Origin: Psychroserpens sp041224425
GTDB lineage: Bacteria; Bacteroidota; Bacteroidia; Flavobacteriales; Flavobacteriaceae
Reading direction: 5' to 3'
DNA: 64,000 nucleotides
Assembly: GCF_041224425.1 (NCBI RefSeq)
Contig: NZ_JBGFGL010000071.1
Coordinates: 186,001-250,000, forward strand
How positions within the stretch are numbered: the first letter of the stretch is position 1; every line of letters begins with the position of its first letter. This document shows positions 15,932-24,498 of this stretch, piece by piece. The position numbers and the translations under genes were made by a program. Below the pieces are notes generated by a model. It was not told where the DNA came from. It ran no database searches and saw only the letters and a list, made by a program, of their open reading frames with translations.

Positions 15932-16738
15932 TTAATTATTTCGTTTGTTATTCAAGTCGATTTGTGCAATGGCACTATCGGCTGAAGTAGTATTCAATCG
16001 TTCTTTAGGTCCAATGGTAATACTTAATGCTAAAGCATCCTTAACATAAGGTACTGATTGTAACTTTCTTTGCGAAGCATCTAAAATTCCAAGGTTTACC
16101 ATTCTGTCTTGCATCTCAGCCCAAAGTTGATAAGTTTGATCTTCAGGTAATTGTGGTAATGACACAACATCAATCATTGAGGTTTCCTCAATAGGATTGA
16201 TATAGGCTACTGTTTTTAAATCCTTTGCACGATCATTTCCTCTGAATACGTATTTTTCAGTTTCAGGATTGTTCAATTTCATGAACTGACGCATCAAGTT
16301 ATCTAATTTTTGGTTGTTTTTATCAATGTCGTCACGCAAGTCGAATATTTCATCAACAACCACTTGGTTTTCTCTTTTAAGAGCTTTGTTTTGTTCATTT
16401 TTCATGTAAAAACCACCAGCAAATAAAAGTGTCGCTATACTAGCTGCAATACTAAACCATGAAAATTTTCTAGAAGATGTGTTTAGTTTAACTACTGGTG
16501 TTTGTGTTTTATCGTCAATATCTTCTAAAATATTATCAAGGATAGACACAGGAGCTTCAACAGCTTGAGCTTTAGCTATAATTTCTAAGTTTTCCTGAAG
16601 TTTAATATACTCTTGCTCAACTTCAGGATATTTAGCTATAAATTGTTCTACTTGCAGGCTTTCTGAAGCAGAAATTTCATCTAGAACGTACTTTTCAAGT
16701 AGTCCAGATGCAAAAAAATTATGTAGTTTTTTATCCAT
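15932..16738 (-). CDS. Anti-sigma factor, RskA-like
   Basis: A 268-residue membrane protein that should hold the ECF sigma factor encoded just upstream. The cytoplasmic part starts LLEKYVLDEISASESLQVEQFI, the N-terminal anti-sigma helix pattern without a zinc HxxxCxxC motif. One membrane helix follows at about 91-108 (SWFSIAASIATLLFAGGF), then a coiled segment, then a periplasmic RskA domain from about 185 (SLPQLPEDQTYQLWAEM...LGILD...ALSITIGP). Release is expected through regulated proteolysis, as in relatives. It follows the sigma gene by 4 bases. Confidence 0.92.
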   Translation of the reverse strand: MDKKLHNFFASGLLEKYVLDEISASESLQVEQFIAKYPEVEQEYIKLQENLEIIAKAQAVEAPVSILDNILEDIDDKTQTPVVKLNTSSRKFSWFSIAASIATLLFAGGFYMKNEQNKALKRENQVVVDEIFDLRDDIDKNNQKLDNLMRQFMKLNNPETEKYVFRGNDRAKDLKTVAYINPIEETSMIDVVSLPQLPEDQTYQLWAEMQDRMVNLGILDASQRKLQSVPYVKDALALSITIGPKERLNTTSADSAIAQIDLNNKRNN

Positions 16739-16742
16739 AATA

Positions 16743-17282
16743 CTAATATGTTTCAGGATCGTAGATTTTTTTTAATTCTCGTAATCCTATTTTCAATCTG
16801 GATTTAATGGTACCTAAAGGAATGTCAAGTTCATCACTAGCTTCCTGCTGTGTCATGCCTTCAAAAAATAAGGCATTTAACACAATTTGGTACTTTTCAT
16901 CCAATGCGCCAACATGGGTTTTTAAATCTAATACATCTTGATTTAAACTTGCTGTTGGTAGTATATATACGTTTGAATTGTCAATTTGGACTTCTTTCTC
17001 GAATCTATTATTGAAACTTCTTAATTTATCTATTGCAGTATTCTTTGCTATTCGATACAACCACGTGAAAAGTTTTGCCTTTTTTGAATCATACTTTTTT
17101 GCGTTTTTCCAGACTTTAACAAAAGTTTCTTGAAGTGCATCTTGAGCGATTTCTTCATTAATAGTGACTTTCAAAATGACACCATAGAGGCTATCTGCAT
17201 AAAATTCATAGAGAAGATTAATAGCCCTTTTATCGCCTTTTTCAAGTAAGGTTATAATTTGTTGTTCAATTGCGTTGCTCAA
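16743..17282 (-). CDS. ECF RNA polymerase sigma factor
   Basis: A 179-residue ECF sigma factor of the type paired with RskA anti-sigma factors. Region 2 has NEEIAQDALQETFVKVWKN and FTWLYRIAKNTAIDKLRS; region 4 has YQIVLNALFFEGMTQQEAS followed by LDIPLGTIKSRLKIGLREL, a helix-turn-helix. The start is TTG at 17282: the frame upstream closes with a stop after five codons and has no ATG or GTG. It lies in an operon with its anti-sigma. The 212 bases upstream hold the murB terminator but no clear -7 box, which fits promoters read by its own product, though that is inference. Confidence 0.92.
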   Translation of the reverse strand: MSNAIEQQIITLLEKGDKRAINLLYEFYADSLYGVILKVTINEEIAQDALQETFVKVWKNAKKYDSKKAKLFTWLYRIAKNTAIDKLRSFNNRFEKEVQIDNSNVYILPTASLNQDVLDLKTHVGALDEKYQIVLNALFFEGMTQQEASDELDIPLGTIKSRLKIGLRELKKIYDPETY

Positions 17283-17467
17283 AAAGTAAAATTGTTAAAA
17301 TTGAATTTGTAATGATCCAAAAACTGCCTTTGTCCGTATATACTTAAAAGTAGGTAAAGTTAATAATACATTAACAACAAAATTAAAATTAAAATCTGTA
17401 GAAACTAAATTTTCTTTCTTGAGAAATTGATTAATAGCTTTTTCATAAGTTTTTACGGAAAGAATCG

Positions 17468-17488
17468 AAGCCTCATTATGTGAGGCTT
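17468..17488 (-). terminator. Terminator of the aminotransferase-murB operon
   Basis: 8-base perfect arms (17468-17475, 17481-17488) with a 5-base loop just past the murB stop. The plus-strand side is followed by a strong T-run; the minus-strand tail is only moderately T-rich, so orientation is uncertain. Confidence 0.6.
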
Positions 17489-17494
17489 TTTCTT

Positions 17495-18508
17495 TTAAAT
17501 TATATTCACTTCTGCTTCAATTGAAATATTGAAAATACGCAAGATTGTGGTTTGAATCAGTTGAGATAAATCTAAAATATCTTTTCCTGTAGCACCTCCA
17601 TAATTCACCAAGACCAATGCTTGTTTTTTATGAACTCCGTAATTTTTAAAGGTTTTGCCTTTAAAGCCAGCGGTCTCTATAAGCCAACCAGCAGGAACCT
17701 TGACTTCAGTTTCTGATACTTTATAATGTGGAACATCAGGAAAATTCGTTTGTAGCTTTTCAAAAGCTGCTTTTGTTAGTATTGGATTTTTAAAGAAACT
17801 TCCACTATTTCCAATTTTTTTTGGGTCTGGAAGTTTGCTTTGCCTAATGTTTATGACAGCTTTTGATATATCTTGAATGGTTGGATTTGAAACGTGTAAT
17901 CTGTCTAACTCAGATTTAATAGCGCCATATTCTGTTTTTAATGGGTGATTTGTCTTGGTTAAACTAAAAGTGACATTTAGAATAATGTATTTTCCTTTGG
18001 CTTCTTGTTTGAAAATGGAATTTCGATAATCAAATCTACAATCTTCCTTGTCAAAAGATTCAATGTTTAAGGTTTCTAAATTCAAGGCTTCACAAGAATG
18101 GAAGCAATCTTTCAATTCAACACCATAGGCACCAATATTTTGAATCGGACTCGTACCAACATTACCTGGAATCAATGAGAGGTTTTCTAAACCTCCATAG
18201 TCGTTTTTTAAAGTCCATAGTACGAATTCATGCCAATTTTCACCAGCATTTGCTTGAACTAAAACACGGTCATCGAAACTTTCAATTATGTGTATCCCTT
18301 TTAGATTGACATGTATCACCAAAGCATCGATATCCTTTGTAAGAAGCATATTGCTTCCGCCGCCTAGAATAAATTTGTTAGGATAATCGCTTGATGAATA
18401 AATATGTTTTAAATCCTCAACTGAAGAAATGGAAACAAATTGTTTGGCTTTCACATCAATACCAAAGGTATTGTAGGGTTGTAACGATATATTATTTTGG
18501 ATTTGCAC
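17495..18508 (-). CDS. murB: UDP-N-acetylmuramate dehydrogenase
   Basis: FAD enzyme that reduces UDP-GlcNAc-enolpyruvate to UDP-MurNAc in peptidoglycan synthesis. It has 337 residues, the E. coli-like type I length. The FAD domain starts with NTFGIDVKAKQFV and has ILGGGSNMLL; the LIPGNVGTSPIQNIGAYG block and YRNSIFK follow. The catalytic Ser is in GNSGSFFKNP, and the C-terminal Glu in IEAEVNII. The start is GTG, joined to the stop of the aminotransferase gene as TAGTG, so it is translationally coupled. Confidence 0.96.
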   Translation of the reverse strand: MQIQNNISLQPYNTFGIDVKAKQFVSISSVEDLKHIYSSSDYPNKFILGGGSNMLLTKDIDALVIHVNLKGIHIIESFDDRVLVQANAGENWHEFVLWTLKNDYGGLENLSLIPGNVGTSPIQNIGAYGVELKDCFHSCEALNLETLNIESFDKEDCRFDYRNSIFKQEAKGKYIILNVTFSLTKTNHPLKTEYGAIKSELDRLHVSNPTIQDISKAVINIRQSKLPDPKKIGNSGSFFKNPILTKAAFEKLQTNFPDVPHYKVSETEVKVPAGWLIETAGFKGKTFKNYGVHKKQALVLVNYGGATGKDILDLSQLIQTTILRIFNISIEAEVNII

Positions 18509-19698
18509 TAGTCCTTATAAACTTTTAAAGCTTCTTTTAAGATGGCAATCGATTTTTTAAGGCTATCTATATTTAAGACATACGCAATTCGAATTTGGTT
18601 AAGTCCAACTCCAGGTGTACTATAAAATCCAGCAGCTGGAGCAACCATCACAGTTTCACCATTAAGATCAAATGACTCTAATAGCCATTTAGCAAAATCG
18701 TCAGAATTTTTCACTGGTAGCTCTGCTATGCAGTAAAACGCACCTTTTGGTTCTGCAACTTTAACACCTTCAATATTTTTGAGTCCTTCAATCAACACAT
18801 TTCTACGCTCTACATATTCATCAATCACTTCATCAAAATAACTTTGAGGTGTTTCCAAGGCGGCTTCACTAGCAATTTGAGCTAATGTTGGCGGACTTAA
18901 ACGTGCTTGGGCAAATTTAAGGGCTGTTTTAATCACCTCCTTATTTCTTGAGACTAAACAACCTATTCTTGCACCACACATGCTATATCTCTTGGATACC
19001 GAATCAACTACGATGGCATAGTCTTCAAGGCCTTTTTCCTGAAGAATGGAATAATGCTCAATGCCATCATAGGCAAACTCGCGATAAACTTCATCAGCAA
19101 TTAAGAATAAATCGTGTTTTTTAACAATGGAAGCTAGTTTTTCAATTTCCTCTTTAGAGTATAAATAACCCGTTGGATTACCTGGGTTACAAATTAATAT
19201 ACCCTTGGTCTTAGGTGTAATCAATTTTTCAAACTCTTCAATTGGAGGAAGTGCAAAATTGTTTTCAATTTTAGAAATTACAGGAACTACGGTTACTCCA
19301 GAAGCTGTAGAAAATCCGTTGTAGTTGGCATAAAATGGCTCAGGTATGATGACTTCGTCACCTACATCTGTGATGCTTCCAAAGGCAAAAAGTAAAGCCT
19401 CACTACCTCCTGTTGTTACAATAATGTCATTAGGATCTACTTCAATGTCATTCTGTTTGTAGTAGTTAGCCAGTTTTGCTCTAAACCCTTCTGAACCTTC
19501 CGAACGTGTGTAAGCAAGAATATCTAAAGAATGAATTTTTACTGCATCTAAAGCTATTTGTGGTGTTTTGATGTCTGGCTGACCAATATTTAAGTGATAT
19601 ACTGTTTTTCCTTCTTTGTATGCCTGTTCAGCATAGGGTACTAATTTTCGTATTGGTGATTCTGGCATGAGTAGCCCTTTATTCGAAATTTTTGGCAT
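18508..19698 (-). CDS. Class I/II pyridoxal-phosphate aminotransferase
   Basis: A 396-residue fold-type I aminotransferase close to aspartate aminotransferases of the AAT-Ib type. Visible are VYHLNIGQPDIKTP at the N-terminus, the cofactor-binding TTGGSEALLFAF, the NPGNPTG block with the substrate-contacting Asn, DEVYREFAYDG, the PLP Lys in DSVSKRYSMCGARIG, and the C-terminal Arg in QIRIAYVL. The substrate cannot be fixed from sequence; aspartate, or a broad range, is likely. It is upstream of murB with a one-base overlap, a gene pairing I cannot explain by pathway. A run of 7/8 match to the -7 consensus lies upstream but is not secure. Confidence 0.92.
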   Translation of the reverse strand: MPKISNKGLLMPESPIRKLVPYAEQAYKEGKTVYHLNIGQPDIKTPQIALDAVKIHSLDILAYTRSEGSEGFRAKLANYYKQNDIEVDPNDIIVTTGGSEALLFAFGSITDVGDEVIIPEPFYANYNGFSTASGVTVVPVISKIENNFALPPIEEFEKLITPKTKGILICNPGNPTGYLYSKEEIEKLASIVKKHDLFLIADEVYREFAYDGIEHYSILQEKGLEDYAIVVDSVSKRYSMCGARIGCLVSRNKEVIKTALKFAQARLSPPTLAQIASEAALETPQSYFDEVIDEYVERRNVLIEGLKNIEGVKVAEPKGAFYCIAELPVKNSDDFAKWLLESFDLNGETVMVAPAAGFYSTPGVGLNQIRIAYVLNIDSLKKSIAILKEALKVYKD

Positions 19699-19820
19699 AA
19701 CAAATTGATTTGAACGTCAAATTTCTGAAAATTATCTTAAAGTTTATTTAAAAATCACAGTTAAAAAACCGATTTACTGTTAAGATTTGTAATTTCCATT
19801 AATCTTCACCATTGTGGTTA

Positions 19821-21146
19821 ATGTTAAAGAAACTTACATGTCTTATATTCTTTGTTTTTGTGATGGGTTACTCTTTTTCACAAAACAATTTCAGTTTACC
19901 AAATCAGGATAAAGACAAAATCAAGTTTGAGCTTATTGGTAATCTTATCGTTTTACCTGTTGAATTAAATGGTGTAGAACTCTCCTTTGTGTTGGATTCA
20001 GGAGTGAGCAAACCCATTCTGTTTAACCTAGCCAATCTGGATTCTCTTCAGATCAATAAAGTAGAAACAATAAAACTCAGGGGCTTGGGTGGAGGAGAGC
20101 CTGTTGAAGCTATAAAATCAAGAAACAATTTTTTAAAAGTAGGTAATGCCCTTAATATCAATCAAGATATTTATGTGGTTTTTGATAGTGCACTGAATTT
20201 TACGCCTCGTTTAGGAACTCCAATTCATGGCATTATTGGCTTTGATTTGTTGAAAGATTTTGTGGTTGAAATCAATTATGCAGCAAAATTTATCGTATTA
20301 CATAGACCTTCAAGTTACTCTTACAAGAAATGTAGAAAATGTGAAACTTTTAATTTGAGTTTTTATAATAACAAGCCTTACATGGTTGGTGAAGTTATGA
20401 TTGATACATCTTATGTGCCAATAAAACTTCTCATCGATACTGGTAGTAGTGATGCGCTTTGGATTTTTGAAAATAAGAATAAAGGACTTATGCCAGATGA
20501 TAACAAGTATTTTGAGGACTTTCTTGGAAAAGGCTTAAGCGGCAATATATATGGTAAGCGATCTAAAGTTAGAAAGTTTAAGCTCAAAAGCTATGAATTA
20601 GATCATGTTAATACGGCTTTTCCAGATTCATCAGGAATTAGTTTTGCCATGAAAAATACGGATCGTGATGGGAGTCTTTCAGGAGAAATGTTGAAACGTT
20701 TCAATGTTATTATGGATTATAGGAATTGTAAGATCACCTTAAAAAAGAATAGGCATTTTAAGGATACGTTTTCCTATAATAAAGGTGGTATTGTTTTAGA
20801 ACAAAATGGTGTGATTGTGGTTAAAGAGGCCAAGAAAAAATCGGAACAGACGCTTGGGATGGATAACGATTTTAATACCAGTATAGATTTGATATCACAG
20901 TATAAGCTTGATGTAAAGCCTGCCTATACCATTGTTCAAATAAGGGAAGGTTCTCCAGCAGAAAGAGTAGGTTTGAAAATAGGTGACATCGTTTTAAGTG
21001 TCAACGGTAAGGAAACTCATACCATGAAGTTACAGAATGTAATTTCATTTTTTAAGTCTAAAACAGGTAAATTGGTCAATTTAAGGATTGATCGAGATGG
21101 CAAAATAATGCTTTTTGAATTTAAGCTTGAAGATGTATTTAAATAA
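19821..21146 (+). CDS. Retropepsin-like aspartyl protease with PDZ domain
   Basis: A 441-residue exported protein. A signal peptide (about 1-20, ending near SFSQ) is followed by two retropepsin-like units: the first with VLDSGVSKPIL, where the usual DTG is DSG, and the second with LLIDTGSSDALW. GIIGFDLLKDFVVEINY and GEMLKRFNVIMDYRN are the matching flap-end blocks. A PDZ domain fills about residues 350-441 (REGSPAERVGLKIGDIVLSVNG). I set the start at the ATG at 19821; the longer frame begins with TTG. It is probably a periplasmic peptidase with substrate selection by PDZ. The substrate is unknown. It is a single gene ending at a terminator. Confidence 0.88.
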   Translation: MLKKLTCLIFFVFVMGYSFSQNNFSLPNQDKDKIKFELIGNLIVLPVELNGVELSFVLDSGVSKPILFNLANLDSLQINKVETIKLRGLGGGEPVEAIKSRNNFLKVGNALNINQDIYVVFDSALNFTPRLGTPIHGIIGFDLLKDFVVEINYAAKFIVLHRPSSYSYKKCRKCETFNLSFYNNKPYMVGEVMIDTSYVPIKLLIDTGSSDALWIFENKNKGLMPDDNKYFEDFLGKGLSGNIYGKRSKVRKFKLKSYELDHVNTAFPDSSGISFAMKNTDRDGSLSGEMLKRFNVIMDYRNCKITLKKNRHFKDTFSYNKGGIVLEQNGVIVVKEAKKKSEQTLGMDNDFNTSIDLISQYKLDVKPAYTIVQIREGSPAERVGLKIGDIVLSVNGKETHTMKLQNVISFFKSKTGKLVNLRIDRDGKIMLFEFKLEDVFK

Positions 21147-21172
21147 AAAAGCTCTCAATATTGAGAGCTTTT
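21147..21172. terminator. Bidirectional terminator
   Basis: Perfect 12-base arms (21147-21158, 21161-21172) with a two-base gap, T-rich on both strands. It serves the retropepsin gene and the converging DUF1573 gene. Confidence 0.85.
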
Positions 21173-21196
21173 GTATTTTCTAGTACTTATGAAAGC

Positions 21197-21628
21197 CTAT
21201 TGCTCCATAACACTTTTAGATTTCTTTTCTAACGGACTTTCCTTTGATGGGTCAACAACTTTACCCTTAATCATAAGTGCTACCGTTTCATTGCCTTGAG
21301 CATTTGAAGTAACCGTAATTGTTTTTCTGAAAGGATTAACACGTTTAGTGTCATATTTCACAACAATTTCACCTGTTTCACCTGGTAATATAGGCTTTTC
21401 AGGTTTTTTTGGAACCGTGCATCCGCAAGTTGACTTCACTTTTGAAATTACCAAAGGGGCATCACCAGTGTTTGTAAATTCAAAAACACGCTCACCATCT
21501 GCACCTTTTTCAATTGTGCCGTAATCAATAACGTCGGTTTTAAATTCTATTTTAGCTACTTTTTCTTGAGCAGTCAAACCTAAGCTGAGTAGGCCAACAA
21601 ATAGAATTGCTACTAAATTTTTCATCAT
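21197..21628 (-). CDS. DUF1573 exported protein
   Basis: A 143-residue exported protein with a signal peptide (about 1-20, ending LGLTAQ) and one DUF1573 Ig-like domain. The family signature is seen: FDYGTIEKG-like (IDYGTIEKG), FEFTNTGDAPLVISKVKSTCGCTVP, and KRVNPFRKTITVTSNA. The Cys pair in STCGCT is conserved in the family. Function is unknown; many such proteins are periplasmic or surface-linked in Bacteroidota. Two ATGs stand at the start (MM), so the start is uncertain by one codon. It has its own promoter with both boxes. Confidence 0.92.
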   Translation of the reverse strand: MMKNLVAILFVGLLSLGLTAQEKVAKIEFKTDVIDYGTIEKGADGERVFEFTNTGDAPLVISKVKSTCGCTVPKKPEKPILPGETGEIVVKYDTKRVNPFRKTITVTSNAQGNETVALMIKGKVVDPSKESPLEKKSKSVMEQ

Positions 21629-21650
21629 TTAAATTTTAAATTGATACTAT

Positions 21651-21680
21651 CAAAACTAGTCACTTTTTACCATTCTGCAA
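21651..21680 (-). promoter_or_regulatory. Promoter of the DUF1573 gene
   Basis: On the minus strand TTG (21678-21680), 19 bases, then TAGTTTTG (21651-21658). Both boxes and spacing fit the flavobacterial consensus. The -7 box is 22 bases from the ATG. Confidence 0.7.
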
Positions 21681-21773
21681 AATTAATTAGTTGTATTACA
21701 TTAATATTAACACGCAGGTTAAATAATTCGAATGATTAACACCAGTTTAATTTCGCAAAAAAAGAATAATAAG

Positions 21774-21781
21774 TACTTTTG
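21774..21781 (+). promoter_or_regulatory. -7 promoter box for valS
   Basis: TACTTTTG, an exact TAnnTTTG, 30 bases upstream of the valS ATG. The TTG of this box is also the first codon of a longer frame, which argues for the internal ATG. Confidence 0.5.
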
Positions 21782-21811
21782 TCTTTCATTAAGCAAAAAC
21801 AATACCAAAAT

Positions 21812-24442
21812 ATGAGTATACCAACGAAATATTCGCCTTCTGAAGTAGAAGATAAGTGGTATCAATATTGGATGGATCAAAACTATTTCCATTCTACACC
21901 AGATGAGAGAGAGCCTTATGCCATAGTTATTCCGCCTCCAAATGTGACGGGTGTTTTACATATGGGACATATGCTAAACAATACCATTCAAGATGTACTC
22001 ATAAGACGTGCGCGATTGCAAGGTAAAAATGCATGTTGGGTTCCTGGTACAGATCATGCTTCCATTGCTACTGAAGCCAAAGTTGTTGCTAAACTCAAGG
22101 CTCAAGGAATCGATAAGAATGATCTTTCTAGAGAAGAGTTCTTAAAGCATGCTTGGGATTGGACTCACGAATATGGCGGTGTGATCTTAGAACAGCTTAA
22201 AAAGTTAGGATGCTCATGCGATTGGAACAGAACGAAGTTTACGATGGATGATGACATGAGTGAGGCTGTTATCAAAGTATTTGTGGATTTATATAACAAA
22301 GGCCTGATTTATCGTGGTTACCGCATGGTGAACTGGGATCCAGAAGCCAAAACAACCCTTTCTGATGAAGAGGTTGAATATCAGGAAAAGCAGGGCAAAC
22401 TTTATTATATAAATTATAAAATTGAAGGAGAAAATTCTGCTTTAACAATTGCTACAACAAGACCCGAAACGCTTTTAGGTGACACGGCAATATGCATTAA
22501 TCCGAATGATGAGCGTCATGCTAACCTTAAAGGAAAAAAGGCAATTGTCCCAATTTGTAACAGGGTTATTCCTATTATTGAAGATGACTATGTTGATTTA
22601 GAATTTGGTACAGGATGTCTTAAGGTCACACCTGCTCATGATGAAAATGATAAGGTTTTAGGTGATAAGCATAACTTGGAAGTGGTCGATATCTTTAACG
22701 ACGATGCCACACTTAACCATCATGGTCTACACTATGAAGGTCAAGATCGATTTGAGGTTCGTAAGGCCATAGTAAAAGAATTAGATTCTTTAGGAGCCTT
22801 AGTTAAAGTTGAAGATCATACCAATCGTGTTGGGATTTCAGAACGTACAAAAGCCATCATTGAACCACGTTTGTCTGATCAGTGGTTTTTGAAAATGGAA
22901 GATTTGGCAAAACCAGCTATTAAAGCAGTTTTAGAAGATGAAGATGTCAAGTTGTTTCCAAAGCGTTTCAATAATACCTATCGTCATTGGATGGAAAATA
23001 TTCGCGACTGGAACATCTCTAGACAATTACTTTGGGGACAACAAATCCCTGCGTTCTATTATGATGAAGGAAAAGAAGATTTTGTTGTTGCTGAAACCGC
23101 AGATAAAGCGCTTGAGCTTGCCAAAGACAAATCAGGGAATCCAAATTTGGTAGTAAATGATTTGCGTCAAGATGCTGATGTTTTAGACACATGGTTCTCG
23201 TCTTGGTTGTGGCCAATATCTGTTTTCGATGGTATAAGAAACCCAGAGAATAAGGAGATTCAGTATTATTATCCAACCAACGATTTGGTAACTGGGCCAG
23301 ACATACTTTTTTTCTGGGTTGCTAGAATGATCATTGCTGGATACGAATATAAAGATGAGAAGCCATTTGAGAATGTCTATCTCACAGGTTTGGTTCGTGA
23401 TAAACAACGTCGTAAAATGTCTAAATCTTTAGGGAATTCACCAGATGCCTTAAAATTGATTAGCGATTATGGAGCTGATGGTGTTCGTGTTGGATTGTTG
23501 TTGAGTTCTGCCGCTGGAAATGATTTGATGTTCGACGAAGCCTTGTGTAATCAAGGCCGAGGTTTTGCCAATAAAATTTGGAGTGCTTTCAATTTAACGA
23601 CACTTTGGGAAGTTGAAGATATTGAACAACCAGAATCTAGTAAGATTGCTTTAGAATGGTACGCTTCTAAGTTTCAAGCTGCTTTGTTAGAAATTGAAGA
23701 CCATTACAGTAAGTATCGTTTAAGTGATGTTTTGATGACGATTTACAAATTGATTTACGATGATTTTTGCGGATGGCTCTTGGAAATGGTAAAACCTGCT
23801 TATCAAAAACCTATAGACAAAATCACATACGATAAGGTTATTGCATTATTTGAAGACAATCTGAAAATAGTCCATCCTTTCATGCCTTTTATCACTGAGG
23901 AAATTTGGCAACATTTAAAAACAAGAACTGCTAAGGAAGCTTTGATTGTTGCTAATTATCCTAAGATTGAAACGTTTGATTCAGAATTAATTTCTGATTT
24001 TGAAACTGTAAAGGAAGTGGTTTCTGGTATTAGAACCATTAGAAAAGACAAGAACATTCCATTTAAGGATGCAATAGCTTTAAAGGTTTTAAATAATGAA
24101 AACCTTGATAAAAAATATAATTCGGTGATTTCCAAAATGGGAAATTTGTCTGATGTTTCAACTGTAGCTGAAAGTGTTGAAGGTGCTTTGAGTTTCAGGG
24201 TTATGTCCAATGAGTATTTTATTCCTATGGAAGGTAACATTGATGTTGATGCCGAGATCAAGAAATTGACAGAGGAATTGAATTATACGCAAGGCTTTCT
24301 AAAATCAGTTCAAGGAAAATTGGGCAATGAACGCTTTGTCAACAATGCGCCAGAACCAGTTGTTGCTGCTGAACGTAAAAAAGAAGCCGATGCCTTAGCT
24401 AAGATTGAGACTTTAAAATCAAGTTTGGCAAGCCTTCAGTAG
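21812..24442 (+). CDS. valS: Valine--tRNA ligase
   Basis: Charges tRNA-Val. It has 876 residues from the ATG at 21812. The class I signature HIGH appears as GHML within NVTGVLHMGHML, and KMSKS as RRKMSKSLGN near residue 540. The editing domain lies between, with TTRPETLLGDTA and the GTGCLKVTPAHD block. The anticodon-binding domain (KMVKPAYQKP, IVHPFMPFITEEIWQ) and a C-terminal coiled-coil arm (about 815-876) end the protein, as in bacterial ValS. It is a single gene. The longer frame begins with TTG inside the promoter, so it was rejected. Confidence 0.97.
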   Translation: MSIPTKYSPSEVEDKWYQYWMDQNYFHSTPDEREPYAIVIPPPNVTGVLHMGHMLNNTIQDVLIRRARLQGKNACWVPGTDHASIATEAKVVAKLKAQGIDKNDLSREEFLKHAWDWTHEYGGVILEQLKKLGCSCDWNRTKFTMDDDMSEAVIKVFVDLYNKGLIYRGYRMVNWDPEAKTTLSDEEVEYQEKQGKLYYINYKIEGENSALTIATTRPETLLGDTAICINPNDERHANLKGKKAIVPICNRVIPIIEDDYVDLEFGTGCLKVTPAHDENDKVLGDKHNLEVVDIFNDDATLNHHGLHYEGQDRFEVRKAIVKELDSLGALVKVEDHTNRVGISERTKAIIEPRLSDQWFLKMEDLAKPAIKAVLEDEDVKLFPKRFNNTYRHWMENIRDWNISRQLLWGQQIPAFYYDEGKEDFVVAETADKALELAKDKSGNPNLVVNDLRQDADVLDTWFSSWLWPISVFDGIRNPENKEIQYYYPTNDLVTGPDILFFWVARMIIAGYEYKDEKPFENVYLTGLVRDKQRRKMSKSLGNSPDALKLISDYGADGVRVGLLLSSAAGNDLMFDEALCNQGRGFANKIWSAFNLTTLWEVEDIEQPESSKIALEWYASKFQAALLEIEDHYSKYRLSDVLMTIYKLIYDDFCGWLLEMVKPAYQKPIDKITYDKVIALFEDNLKIVHPFMPFITEEIWQHLKTRTAKEALIVANYPKIETFDSELISDFETVKEVVSGIRTIRKDKNIPFKDAIALKVLNNENLDKKYNSVISKMGNLSDVSTVAESVEGALSFRVMSNEYFIPMEGNIDVDAEIKKLTEELNYTQGFLKSVQGKLGNERFVNNAPEPVVAAERKKEADALAKIETLKSSLASLQ

Positions 24443-24468
24443 AATTTAATTTACTTAATTCATATATT

Positions 24469-24494
24469 AAAAGAAGCTCAGAAGGGCTTCTTTT
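24469..24494 (+). terminator. Terminator of valS
   Basis: 9-base perfect arms (24469-24477, 24486-24494) with an 8-base loop and a following T-run on the plus strand. The stop of rodA lies a few bases beyond, and the reverse strand is also moderately T-rich. Confidence 0.75.
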
Positions 24495-24498
24495 TTAT

